Virus record (IMG/VR): IMGVR_UViG_3300011189_000050
Span: 1 to 22,684 of that record
DNA: 22,684 nt
Reading direction: 5' to 3' (one strand)
From: a virus
The position numbers and the translations under genes are program-made. Below, one piece after another: positions 13,547-20,625 of the stretch. Under the pieces are notes generated by a model, which was not told the DNA's origin, searched no databases, and saw nothing but the letters and a program-made list of their open reading frames with translations. How positions within the stretch are numbered: the stretch's first letter is position 1; each line of letters begins with the position of its first letter.

Positions 13547-13947
13547 CACAATATCCATATACAACTACAGGTAAAATTCGGTATGGTCGCCACAAAGATG
13601 ATGGTGGTCATGGCTGGGTTGTGATCGATTGTCCTTCTGATATTGTATACTATTACAACAAAGTTTGTAACTGGTTGTTATTCAAAGGTAGGAGGATTAC
13701 AACTCCACTTCACGGAGCACACATTACGGTTGTTGCTGGGAAGTATGCTGACGTAGATAAAGAATTGTGGGGATACAGAGACGGTGAAGAAATTGAGTTT
13801 TCTTATGGAACAATCCAGGATAACGGCCAAAACTACTTTTGGTTGCCTGTAAAGTGTGATCAAGCCAGCGAGCTTCGTAACTACTTGGGGTTGACGCCTT
13901 TACCGAAGTTCCAATTCCACTTGACAATCGGATATTTAAATGATTGA
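13543..13947 (+). CDS. 2H phosphoesterase-like protein (Acb1-like or RNA cyclic-phosphodiesterase-like)
   Basis: A 134-residue protein with the two HxT motifs that define 2H phosphoesterases: H60-I-T62 in HGAHITVVAGK and H126-L-T128 in FHLTIGYLN. The N-terminus TGKIRYGRHKDDGGHGWVVI and a central YFWLPVKCD complete a compact single domain. 2H enzymes hydrolyse cyclic phosphates or 2'-5' links in RNA and nucleotides. Phage members include Acb1 (T4 gp57B), which degrades cyclic nucleotides of CBASS defence and has the same small size and two-HxT layout. Which substrate applies here is unknown. No 2'-5' ligase-specific features are visible. Co-transcribed with the HNH gene. Confidence 0.7.
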   Translation: MTQYPYTTTGKIRYGRHKDDGGHGWVVIDCPSDIVYYYNKVCNWLLFKGRRITTPLHGAHITVVAGKYADVDKELWGYRDGEEIEFSYGTIQDNGQNYFWLPVKCDQASELRNYLGLTPLPKFQFHLTIGYLND

Positions 13948-14126
13948 CATGAGAGGAACCACTGTCTTTGACTACTGAATCTCTCAAATGACGTATATTC
14001 ATTGTTGAAATAACAGGAACTACTTGACATTTCGGGTAGTTTCTTTATAGTTATAACCGTTGACATCGATAAGATATAGATAAATCGATTTAAACATACA
14101 GTTCAATTCAACCTAGATAAAAGATA
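13948..14126 (+). promoter_or_regulatory. 179-base intergenic leader of the NAD block
   Basis: No ORF longer than nine codons. It contains a promoter-like TTGACA (14024-14029), 16-base spacer, TATAGT (14046-14051). The -35 box lies in the loop of a modest hairpin (arms 14016-14023 and 14036-14043). A second TTGACA at 14060-14065 lacks a good -10. An identical TTGACA-N16-TATAGT precedes prs. About 75 bases of A+T-rich leader run to ATG 14127. Confidence 0.5.
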
Positions 14127-14627
14127 ATGGTTAAGAAAGAAATAGTTGAGGCTATAAATAATAGCCCGTATAAGATTTACATGGCAATCACTGGAGGTGG
14201 AACAGGTTTCATCGGTGATTTCTTAAAGTTTGGCGGAGGAAGTCAGACAATTTTGGGATATGAAGTTCCCTATCACGTTGTCGCTTTAGACCAATATATC
14301 GGTCAGAAGGTGGACAAATCCTGCAGTGAGGAAGTTGCTAATCAAATGGCAAACGTGTCTTTTTTCAAGGCGCTAAGTATTGCTCAAATAGCTAAGCTTC
14401 CCATATCTCTGAACAAACTCATTGGGGTTGGTGTAACCGCTAGTCTCACAAGAGGTGAGAACGAACGAGAGGGTCGTTGGAATGGTGCTTACATTGCTAT
14501 CAATATTGGCGCTGAAATAACCAACTATACAGTTGAGTTCGCCGACGGTACGCGAGATGAACAAGAACAGAATCTCATTGATGCAATTCTTGTTAGAGTT
14601 AGTGAGGTTATCGAAAATGGTTCTTAA
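14127..14627 (+). CDS. CinA C-terminal-domain-like protein (PncC relative, probably without the usual active site)
   Basis: A 166-residue protein of the CinA-C/PncC fold: AITGGGTGFIGDFLKFGGGS (the family's 'ESCTGG..a..l....G(S/A)S'), then GYEVPYHVVAL, CSEEVANQMA and GVGVTASLTR. PncC deamidates NMN to nicotinate mononucleotide with a Ser in ESCTGG and a Lys after the VxYS strand. Here those positions read A-I-T-G-G and Leu, so the classical Ser-Lys dyad appears to be missing. It resembles a eukaryotic/phage branch in which a CinA-like domain accompanies a nucleotidyltransferase, and the next gene is exactly that, overlapping by 11 bases. It may be a partner or substrate-binding subunit rather than an amidase. 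Confidence 0.65.
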   Translation: MVKKEIVEAINNSPYKIYMAITGGGTGFIGDFLKFGGGSQTILGYEVPYHVVALDQYIGQKVDKSCSEEVANQMANVSFFKALSIAQIAKLPISLNKLIGVGVTASLTRGENEREGRWNGAYIAINIGAEITNYTVEFADGTRDEQEQNLIDAILVRVSEVIENGS

Positions 14628-15156
14628 AACTCACAATATCGACTACGATTTGGATTTGAGTAGGGTCTGGCTTTTTCCAGGTAGTTTCAATCCACTTCAC
14701 TATGGTCACACCGATATTCTTCGTAAGGTTACTATGGAATATGGATATTCTGTATTTGAGATTAGTAAGACTAACGTTGATAAACCTACACTTGATGATT
14801 CTGAGATTGATCGTCGGTTAGAATTGTTTGGAGAATATCCAGCTATTATCACAGATGCTCCTAAGTTTGTTGATAAGGTCAATTACGGAGCCAGAAACTT
14901 TGTGATTGGTGCTGATACACTTTTTCGTATCATATGGCGTTTTCCTGTACAAGATATCATGGATTTACACGACAATGATGTAAAGTTTGTAGTGTCTCCG
15001 AGGAACGACATGATTGAAGATGGTGATATATACCGTTTTACATGTGAACTTCCAAAACAGTGTAGAATAATGATTGACAAAATGATAGTAGGTGTGTTAG
15101 ATTATAATAACACCATTAGTAGTACACAATTACGAGAACACAACAATGAAAAATAA
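14617..15156 (+). CDS. NadD-like nucleotidyltransferase (nicotinate/nicotinamide mononucleotide adenylyltransferase family)
   Basis: A 179-residue protein from ATG 14617, with GAGG ten bases upstream; the longer in-frame start lies deep inside the CinA-like gene. FPGSFNPLHYGH carries the HxGH catalytic motif (H28-Y-G30-H31), and ISSTQLR (167-173) is the second signature ISxTxxR, so the adenylyltransferase core is intact. The family transfers AMP from ATP to NMN or NaMN, giving NAD+ or NaAD; a pantetheine-phosphate or other cytidylyl-type substrate is less likely given the neighbours. It overlaps both the CinA-like gene and the NadM-Nudix gene by 11 bases, so all three are probably translated together. 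Confidence 0.75.
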   Translation: MVLKTHNIDYDLDLSRVWLFPGSFNPLHYGHTDILRKVTMEYGYSVFEISKTNVDKPTLDDSEIDRRLELFGEYPAIITDAPKFVDKVNYGARNFVIGADTLFRIIWRFPVQDIMDLHDNDVKFVVSPRNDMIEDGDIYRFTCELPKQCRIMIDKMIVGVLDYNNTISSTQLREHNNEK

Positions 15157-16033
15157 ACATACAGTTATAATCGGTCGTTTTCAACGGCCAACTATTAATC
15201 CCATACTTGATGAATTCATTGAGGATAAACTCACGGAATCTGGCGGAGTTCTAATCCTTGTAGGTTTGGCTCATATCAAAGCTACACTCAAGAATCCAAT
15301 GGATTTTGAGACACGTAAGTTCATGCTTCAAGAAGCTTATCCTGATGCTACTATCGGATACATTAAAGATGTCCGTGAGAACGAAGATTGGTCTGCCAAC
15401 CTCGATGAACAAGTAGATCGGTATGCTAAGAAGAATAAAGTAACAGTTGATGACATTGAAATTTTCGGTGGTAAAGAAACTGTACTGCCACAATACACAG
15501 GCGACAATATTATTTACGCTTTGCCGGCTGAAAGTTATGTCAATGAGAACATTAAAATTGAAGTTCCTTCGTATGCTAAACGGACATTGGAATACCGACT
15601 TGCTGTGTGTGGCATTGTCAATGAAAAATACCCAACGGCCTTTTCGACAGTTGATGTCGCTGTTTTCAAAGGTGACAAGTTGTTATTGGCACGCAAACCA
15701 AATGAGACATTGTTTCGTTTCATTGGTGGGTTCGTTGACCCACGAGAAACTTCAACACAAGCTGCTATTCGTGAGGTTATGGAAGAAGCTAATATCGACA
15801 TTGACAATGTAACATATATTGACGAATTTGTCATTGATGATTGGAGGTACCGTGCAGAAAGTGATAGTATTAAATCGACTCTGTTTACAGCTGTGTATAC
15901 AGATGGCAATCCAACTCCACAGGATGATATTGAAGAACTACGGTTATTTGATGTTGGGAAGATTACGCCTGATATGATAGTTCCTGAACATGTTCCGTTG
16001 TTTAACACATTGGTATTTTTAGGAGATATTTAA
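15146..16033 (+). CDS. NadM-Nudix bifunctional-type protein; Nudix intact, adenylyltransferase motifs lost
   Basis: A 295-residue two-domain protein. The N-terminal ~150 residues follow NadM (IIGRFQ, then ILVGLAH, then TLKNPMDFETRKFM), but where NadM has HxGH the sequence reads IIGRFQRPTINP, and no ISxTxxR follows. NMN adenylyltransferase activity is therefore doubtful. The C-terminal Nudix domain has a complete box (G195-x5-E201-x7-R209-E210-x2-E213-E214) in GGFVDPRETSTQAAIREVME. In the bifunctional family this domain hydrolyses ADP-ribose to AMP and ribose-5-phosphate. Homologous fused proteins occur in cyanobacteria, Francisella and T4-like vibriophages. Set in the NAD block, it is likely an ADP-ribose-directed hydrolase. 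Confidence 0.8.
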   Translation: MKNKHTVIIGRFQRPTINPILDEFIEDKLTESGGVLILVGLAHIKATLKNPMDFETRKFMLQEAYPDATIGYIKDVRENEDWSANLDEQVDRYAKKNKVTVDDIEIFGGKETVLPQYTGDNIIYALPAESYVNENIKIEVPSYAKRTLEYRLAVCGIVNEKYPTAFSTVDVAVFKGDKLLLARKPNETLFRFIGGFVDPRETSTQAAIREVMEEANIDIDNVTYIDEFVIDDWRYRAESDSIKSTLFTAVYTDGNPTPQDDIEELRLFDVGKITPDMIVPEHVPLFNTLVFLGDI

Positions 16034-16034
16034 T

Positions 16035-16688
16035 ATGAAGACAATAACATTAATTAGACACGGACAATCGTTGGGTAATATTAACTCAACGTATTACGTT
16101 ACAACTCCAGATTGGAAGATTCCTCTATCAGATACAGGAAGAAGTCAAGCCGAAGACGTTGGGAAGAAATTGGCTATCCATCTTCAATCCACTTCGGCGG
16201 CTTTATATTTCTCTCCGATGTATCGTGCTAAGGAAACATTTGAATTGATGAAGTCGTCAATTATTTCCAACTTGAGTTCGATTCGTGAAGAACCTCTTGT
16301 ATCTGAACAGTCGTTCGGTATGCCCAATTCATATACTAACGAATTTGGCAATATAGAGATGATGGAAGTGAGAGAATCATATGGTTCATTTTATTATTGT
16401 CCACCGGATGGTGAAAGTACATTGGATGTATTAATGCGAGGTAAACGATTCTTAGATGAAATTGAAAAACGTGGACATGACAACACAGTTGTTGTGACAC
16501 ACGGATCATTTATGAAAGTTATTTTAATGGAACTTTTAGGATGGGATGTTGAATATTTTGACCGCGTTAAACGGCCGGATAACTGCCAAATAATTCACCT
16601 TCAAGGTGAGTTTCTAGGTAGTTGGCATTGTTCAGAAGAAATGAAATTCAGAAAACGTAAAATAAAGGATCACGGAGATTACGCTTAA
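16035..16688 (+). CDS. Histidine phosphatase (phosphoglycerate-mutase-like)
   Basis: A 217-residue protein with the RHG motif in ITLIRHGQSLGN (R8, H9, G10), a second Arg in SPMYRAKET, an acid in PDGEST and the second histidine in VVVTHGSFMK (H156). The catalytic set is complete. Family members are broad phosphatases or mutases acting on sugars, nucleotides, cobalamin intermediates or proteins. AGGAG lies ~12 bases before ATG 16035, and it follows the NadM-Nudix stop by one base. Its position within the NAD block suggests a phosphorylated nucleotide or sugar intermediate as substrate, but sequence cannot tell which. The C-terminal ~20 residues are basic (KFRKRKIKDH). Confidence 0.8.
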   Translation: MKTITLIRHGQSLGNINSTYYVTTPDWKIPLSDTGRSQAEDVGKKLAIHLQSTSAALYFSPMYRAKETFELMKSSIISNLSSIREEPLVSEQSFGMPNSYTNEFGNIEMMEVRESYGSFYYCPPDGESTLDVLMRGKRFLDEIEKRGHDNTVVVTHGSFMKVILMELLGWDVEYFDRVKRPDNCQIIHLQGEFLGSWHCSEEMKFRKRKIKDHGDYA

Positions 16689-16692
16689 AATT

Positions 16693-17028
16693 ATGAAAGA
16701 AACAATTACAGTTACATATAATCAATCTGATATTCTAAAACTTGTCGAAATTGACATGCAAAATCGAGGATATTATGATATCGGTAAGTTGGCCGTTTCC
16801 GTGTTTGTTGGGCGGTATCCTGACTCTGGGACTGATAAAATCGATAGCATTTCGACAACTGCTTCTAAGGGTGAGCCGACAAGTTAAGATGTCGACGGGG
16901 AGTGGAACGTCTCCACTCACAGACTATTGAGAGAGATTCCCGACCGTTCGGAGGTCATTAAAAAACTTGAAAATACCCTTGACTTTGGGGATAAACCTAT
17001 CACTGTTATAAACATACTCCTGATATAG
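16693..17028 (+). pseudogene. Hypothetical protein interrupted by an in-frame stop
   Basis: From ATG 16693 a 64-residue protein (KETITVTYNQSDILKL..., ending SKGEPTS) stops at TAA 16885-16887. In the same frame, immediately after, 46 further sense codons read like natural protein (DVDGEWNVSTHRLLREIPDR, then EVIKKLENTLDFGDKPITV) and stop at 17026-17028. That is 15 bases before the nadV start, with AAGGA between. The spacing suggests that the original gene was ~111 codons. Either a nonsense change, a sequencing error, readthrough, or two small proteins. The conservative reading is a CDS at 16693-16887. No family is recognised. Confidence 0.5.
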
Positions 17029-17043
17029 ATAAGGAAACACAAA

Positions 17044-18498
17044 ATGAATAAAGATACACAAACAATAATTAACCCATTCGATATCATCGATGATACCGAT
17101 TCCTATAAATGTACACACCACATCGGACTCAATAAAGAGGCCGTAACTGATTACCTTGAGGCCCGTGTGGGTGCTCAATTTCCCGAAACCGTAGTTTACG
17201 GTGTAAGTGAAATGCTTGAGGGACTCGCTAACGTTCGTATCACACAAGATATGATTGAAGAAGAGGCGATCCGCTGTAAGTTTCACTTTTTTGGAAATGA
17301 GAAGCTTTTTAACCGAGAAATGTGGGAGTATATCGTCAATGAATTTGACGGAAAACTACCCGTTCGAATTTCATCGGTCGACGAGGGAACTGTTGTTCCA
17401 GTTGACAACGTAATGCTTCAGATTGAGAACCTTGGAGGCAAGTTAACTGCTGCACTTCCAGGTCACCTTGAAACTTTCTTCCTACGAGTATGGTATCCAA
17501 TGACGGTTGCCACAAAGAGTCGCGAGGTTAAGAAGATTCTTAAGAGGTATCTCGACCTAACATCTGACGATGCCAGTCTGTTGCCATTCATGCTTCACGA
17601 CTTCGGTGCTCGTGGCACAACTAACCAACAAGCTGCTGCTACAGGTGGAAGTGCTCACCTTATCAACTTCCTTGGAACTGACACGAAGGTTGCTATGACA
17701 CACATCAATCGTTTGTTCGGTGATTCTTACGAAGGTCTTGGTTACAGCATCTTCGCTACGGAACACAGTCTTATGACAAGTGAGGGTGAAGACGGTGAAC
17801 TCAAAGTTATCCGCCGATGCATGGAACGTGTTGGTATCGGAATGAAGAGTTTCGTTGCCGATAGTTACGATTACTACCGTCACGTTGCTCAATATGTTGG
17901 TCAAGACTTGAAGGAATTTATTCTTGACCAGTATAAAGAGGCTAAGACGGTCGGCATTCCTAATAAGTACGTCATTCGTCCTGACAGTTGTACTCCAGAA
18001 CACCAAACTCCAGAGGAATTGGTTGTATGGACTTACGAACAACTTGAACGTGACTATGGTGTTACTGTCAACAGTAAGGGTTATAAGGAATTGCACCCTG
18101 CTGTCGGAGTAATCTGGGGTGACGGAATCGACATTGACGGAATCGAAAAGATTCTTGAGGCGTTGACGAATGCTGGTTACGCTACCACAACTCAAGTCTT
18201 CGGAATGGGAGGTGGATTGCTCCAGAAAGTAAATCGTGATACGATGCGGTTCGCCTTCAAATGTTGTGCTCAAATGGTTGATGGTGTGTGGGGAGACGTT
18301 CAAAAGAATCCTCTTGATACTTCTAAGAAGAGTAAGGCTGGACGACAAGCTCTCACGAAGGATGACGCCGGAAACTTCATCACAGTTCGTGAAGACGAAC
18401 TCGGTGATCGTGAAAACTTCTTAAAGGTCCACTTTGAATGTGGTGAGATTCTAATCAAGCCAACGTTCGCTCAGATTCGTGAACGTTGTGCTTTATAA
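17044..18498 (+). CDS. nadV: Nicotinamide phosphoribosyltransferase (NAMPT/NadV family)
   Basis: A 484-residue full-length NAMPT. Landmarks: DTDSYKCTHH (D19-Y21, nicotinamide end), the 'LHDFGARGTTNQQAAATGGS' loop then AHLINFLGTDT, EHSLMTS (active-site His), VIRPDSCTPEH (R312, D314; family RPDSG(D/N)P, here with Cys for Gly), IWGDGID and FGMGGGLLQK. It makes NMN from nicotinamide and PRPP. In NARP2-type phage pathways this supplies NAD+ after host NADases act; the related NARP1 enzyme Namat joins nicotinamide to an ADP-ribose pyrophosphate, and homology alone cannot separate them. AAGGA precedes the ATG. Codons are richer in third-position C/G than in neighbours. The 3' end overlaps the convergent HNH gene by 6 bases. 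Confidence 0.9.
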   Translation: MNKDTQTIINPFDIIDDTDSYKCTHHIGLNKEAVTDYLEARVGAQFPETVVYGVSEMLEGLANVRITQDMIEEEAIRCKFHFFGNEKLFNREMWEYIVNEFDGKLPVRISSVDEGTVVPVDNVMLQIENLGGKLTAALPGHLETFFLRVWYPMTVATKSREVKKILKRYLDLTSDDASLLPFMLHDFGARGTTNQQAAATGGSAHLINFLGTDTKVAMTHINRLFGDSYEGLGYSIFATEHSLMTSEGEDGELKVIRRCMERVGIGMKSFVADSYDYYRHVAQYVGQDLKEFILDQYKEAKTVGIPNKYVIRPDSCTPEHQTPEELVVWTYEQLERDYGVTVNSKGYKELHPAVGVIWGDGIDIDGIEKILEALTNAGYATTTQVFGMGGGLLQKVNRDTMRFAFKCCAQMVDGVWGDVQKNPLDTSKKSKAGRQALTKDDAGNFITVREDELGDRENFLKVHFECGEILIKPTFAQIRERCAL

Positions 18499-19494
18499 CT
18501 CATTATAGAACTTCCAGCCGTCGTTTTGATAAGATGTAATGTCTTTCGGAACGACGGCTTTTTTACGTCCATCTAACCACATCCATTTTCGACCTTTGTT
18601 AGTTTTGCACAACCTCCCACGTTGCCATCCATTGTTTAGAAATTTTGATAGTTCTGTTGGGGGGATTCGTTTTTCCCGTGTTCCGTTGTGTATTGCTATT
18701 TTGGAATTTGATTTATCCTTACGATACATACCAATCACCCACTTATCGTTTAAAAACGAATTGAGTTCCGACTTTGATACCATTTTATTACTACAATTTT
18801 TATTTATCCACACCGTATCCTTAGTTGAACTGGACAGACTACCTAATACCCAACCACTCTCTATATACTGAGGAATATCATCAACCCTCACGTTCGTTTC
18901 AACCACACCGTTATTTATTCGCTTCATACCTTTCGTCATACTGGAATAAAATTCCGACGAAATTGAGGTTCCTCGTTCCCACCCTTCGGATATGTATATG
19001 TCAAGTTCTTCCGCCGTCACTCTACGGTCTTTCCCGTTCTTGGTAATATATTTTAACCCGGCAGTTCGTTTCACTGTCATCAAATGTTTTACTTCCCCTG
19101 ATTGGATACGTGGGTCGTCTTTATCAATCCTAAAACAATCACCATCTTCGCCAATAACCATCCGCGTTTGTTTAAGATATTCGGAATACTTCACACGATA
19201 CAGTTCATACAATCTGCTCTTGGATAAATTTTCACTGCGGCCGTATCCGTTGTCGTTCATCATATAATTCACGGCGCATAACAAATTCCCCTCAGACGGA
19301 AACATCCGAGTTAGTAACACATGGCATATAAAATGTTCTCTTGCTGTGAGTAATACCAAGTTTGATTCTGAGTTGTCACCTCCCAAACACCTCGGTATTA
19401 TATGATGATTTTCGTAATATTCACCTGTGAGTTTGTTCCGGTTCAATGACTTTGAATTGTCTATGATATTGTAGTATATTTTTTTATAATTCAT
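18493..19494 (-). CDS. HNH homing endonuclease with repeated DNA-binding modules
   Basis: A 333-residue protein. The N-terminal HNH nuclease is at ~27-60 (ENHHIIPRCLGGDN, then N45, then AREHFICHVLL). It is followed by at least five repeats of ~37-43 residues, each of the form (I/W)-x-N/D-G-x-(K/R)-x-V/I-x(4)-L/I-x(4)-G/K-W-x-x-G, with the conserved Trp at 172, 215, 252, 290 and 327. Such repeats are NUMOD-like modules that read target DNA in mobile HNH endonucleases. It sits between nadV and prs on the opposite strand, overlapping the nadV end by 6 bases, the pattern expected for a selfish gene inserted between conserved phage genes. No intron or intein is evident. Confidence 0.85.
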   Translation of the reverse strand: MNYKKIYYNIIDNSKSLNRNKLTGEYYENHHIIPRCLGGDNSESNLVLLTAREHFICHVLLTRMFPSEGNLLCAVNYMMNDNGYGRSENLSKSRLYELYRVKYSEYLKQTRMVIGEDGDCFRIDKDDPRIQSGEVKHLMTVKRTAGLKYITKNGKDRRVTAEELDIYISEGWERGTSISSEFYSSMTKGMKRINNGVVETNVRVDDIPQYIESGWVLGSLSSSTKDTVWINKNCSNKMVSKSELNSFLNDKWVIGMYRKDKSNSKIAIHNGTREKRIPPTELSKFLNNGWQRGRLCKTNKGRKWMWLDGRKKAVVPKDITSYQNDGWKFYNEL

Positions 19495-19526
19495 TCCATT
19501 TAATCCCTAATCCGTTTGCGTTTAAA

Positions 19527-19534
19527 TATAAATA
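19527..19534 (+). promoter_or_regulatory. Candidate T4-type late promoter (TATAAATA)
   Basis: An exact TATAAATA on the plus strand in the 174-base gap between the homing endonuclease and prs. It lies 134 bases before ATG 19669, upstream of the sigma70-like promoter. Confidence 0.3.
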
Positions 19535-19587
19535 GTAGTATCTGAGTATTTTAACTTGATATATTTTGATTTTTTTTTAAATGACCC

Positions 19588-19615
19588 TTGACATATATAA
19601 CATAAAGTGTATAGT
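19588..19615 (+). promoter_or_regulatory. Sigma70-like promoter of prs
   Basis: TTGACA (19588-19593), 16-base spacer, TATAGT (19610-19615), the same two boxes and spacing as in the leader of the NAD block at 14024-14051. About 50 bases of leader remain before ATG 19669. A T9 run (19570-19578) lies just upstream. Confidence 0.55.
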
Positions 19616-19668
19616 CATTGTTATATCAACAAATAAATAAAACGCATAGGATCACATTTCTTAAATTT

Positions 19669-20622
19669 ATGTCTGAATCACAACTAAAAATCTTCTCAGG
19701 TTCGAGCAATCCGAAACTTGTAAATGAAATTTGTCGTCAACTAAAAATGGATCAGAGTGACGTATATTTACATTCGTTTCCGTCTGGTGAACGGTATTGT
19801 CAATACAAAGAAAACATTCGTGGTGCTGACGTTTATATTGTTCAAAGTATGAATTCTCCTGTGAATGATAACTTGATGGAGTTGATGGTTATGATTGATG
19901 CCGCTCGAAGAGCAAGTGCTTGTCGTATTACTGTCGTCATTCCATATATGGGTTATATTCGACAAGATCGAAAAACAAAAAGTCGAACACCTATCTCCGG
20001 TCGAATGGTTGCTGATATGTTACAAGGTGCTGGGATTGGTCGAGTGATTGGTATGGATTTTCACTGCGCTCAGGCTCAGGGATTCTTTAGTATTCCCGTT
20101 GACCATTTGTATGCTACTCCTACCATCGTCGATTATGTGAACGGTGATGTTGATGTGGTAGTATCTCCTGATGTAGGCGGTGTAAAACGAGCTCACGCTT
20201 TTGCTGAGACGTTGGGGTCTGAGTTTGTGTTTGTTGCTAAAAAACGAATCGACGACACCACGGTCGAAACGAGTTCTGTGAGTGGTGACGTGGCCGGAAA
20301 GAATGTGTTAATCGTAGATGACATGACAGAGAGCGCAGGAACATTAATTTCCGCCGCCACTGCTTGTGTGTGTGCTGGTGCTTCTAAAGTGAGGTGTGCT
20401 ATTACACATGGCGTATTTTCTTCAGTTGCTTATCAACGACTTAAAACTCAAGACGTGATAGATGAATTTATCTTTACAGATACAACAATCAATGATATCA
20501 TAACTCAAGACACGTTTCCATTTCTTACACAGTTGAGTGTGGCTCCAACTTTCGCTCGTGCTATTGAACGAAACCATAACAATGAAAGTATCAGTGAACT
20601 TTTTACAATAGAAGGATTTTAA
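19669..20622 (+). CDS. prs: Ribose-phosphate pyrophosphokinase (PRPP synthetase family)
   Basis: A 317-residue protein from ATG 19669 (a TTG at 19618 is in frame but gives an over-long product). It follows E. coli Prs closely: PSGERYCQYKENIRG, QSMNSPVNDNLMELMVMIDA, IPYMGYIRQDRK (ATP site), MDFHCAQAQGFF (metal His132), SPDVGGVKRA, the KKR catalytic loop (191-193), VLIVDDMTESAGT (ribose-5-phosphate loop 214-225) and NNESIS near the end. It makes PRPP from ribose-5-phosphate and ATP, the co-substrate of NadV. The phosphate loop reads ESAGT where most have DT(G/A)GT, a mild change that could alter substrate choice (see the ADP-ribose kinase Adps of NARP1). Own promoter; pth2 follows after 3 bases. 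Confidence 0.9.
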   Translation: MSESQLKIFSGSSNPKLVNEICRQLKMDQSDVYLHSFPSGERYCQYKENIRGADVYIVQSMNSPVNDNLMELMVMIDAARRASACRITVVIPYMGYIRQDRKTKSRTPISGRMVADMLQGAGIGRVIGMDFHCAQAQGFFSIPVDHLYATPTIVDYVNGDVDVVVSPDVGGVKRAHAFAETLGSEFVFVAKKRIDDTTVETSSVSGDVAGKNVLIVDDMTESAGTLISAATACVCAGASKVRCAITHGVFSSVAYQRLKTQDVIDEFIFTDTTINDIITQDTFPFLTQLSVAPTFARAIERNHNNESISELFTIEGF

Positions 20623-20625
20623 ATT

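Noticed and set aside
15535-16008. 157-codon minus-strand frame inside the NadM-Nudix gene
   Set aside because: Antisense shadow of a well-supported two-domain protein; low-complexity Ser/Ile-rich product.
16980-17016. TTGACT plus TTATAA before nadV as a promoter
   Set aside because: The spacing is about 21 bases, outside the usual range, and the sequence falls inside the possible readthrough frame. nadV is more likely transcribed from upstream.
17557-18348. 263-codon open frame on the minus strand inside nadV
   Set aside because: Antisense shadow of a strongly coding, full-length NAMPT frame. The product is Ser/Thr/Val-rich with no motif.
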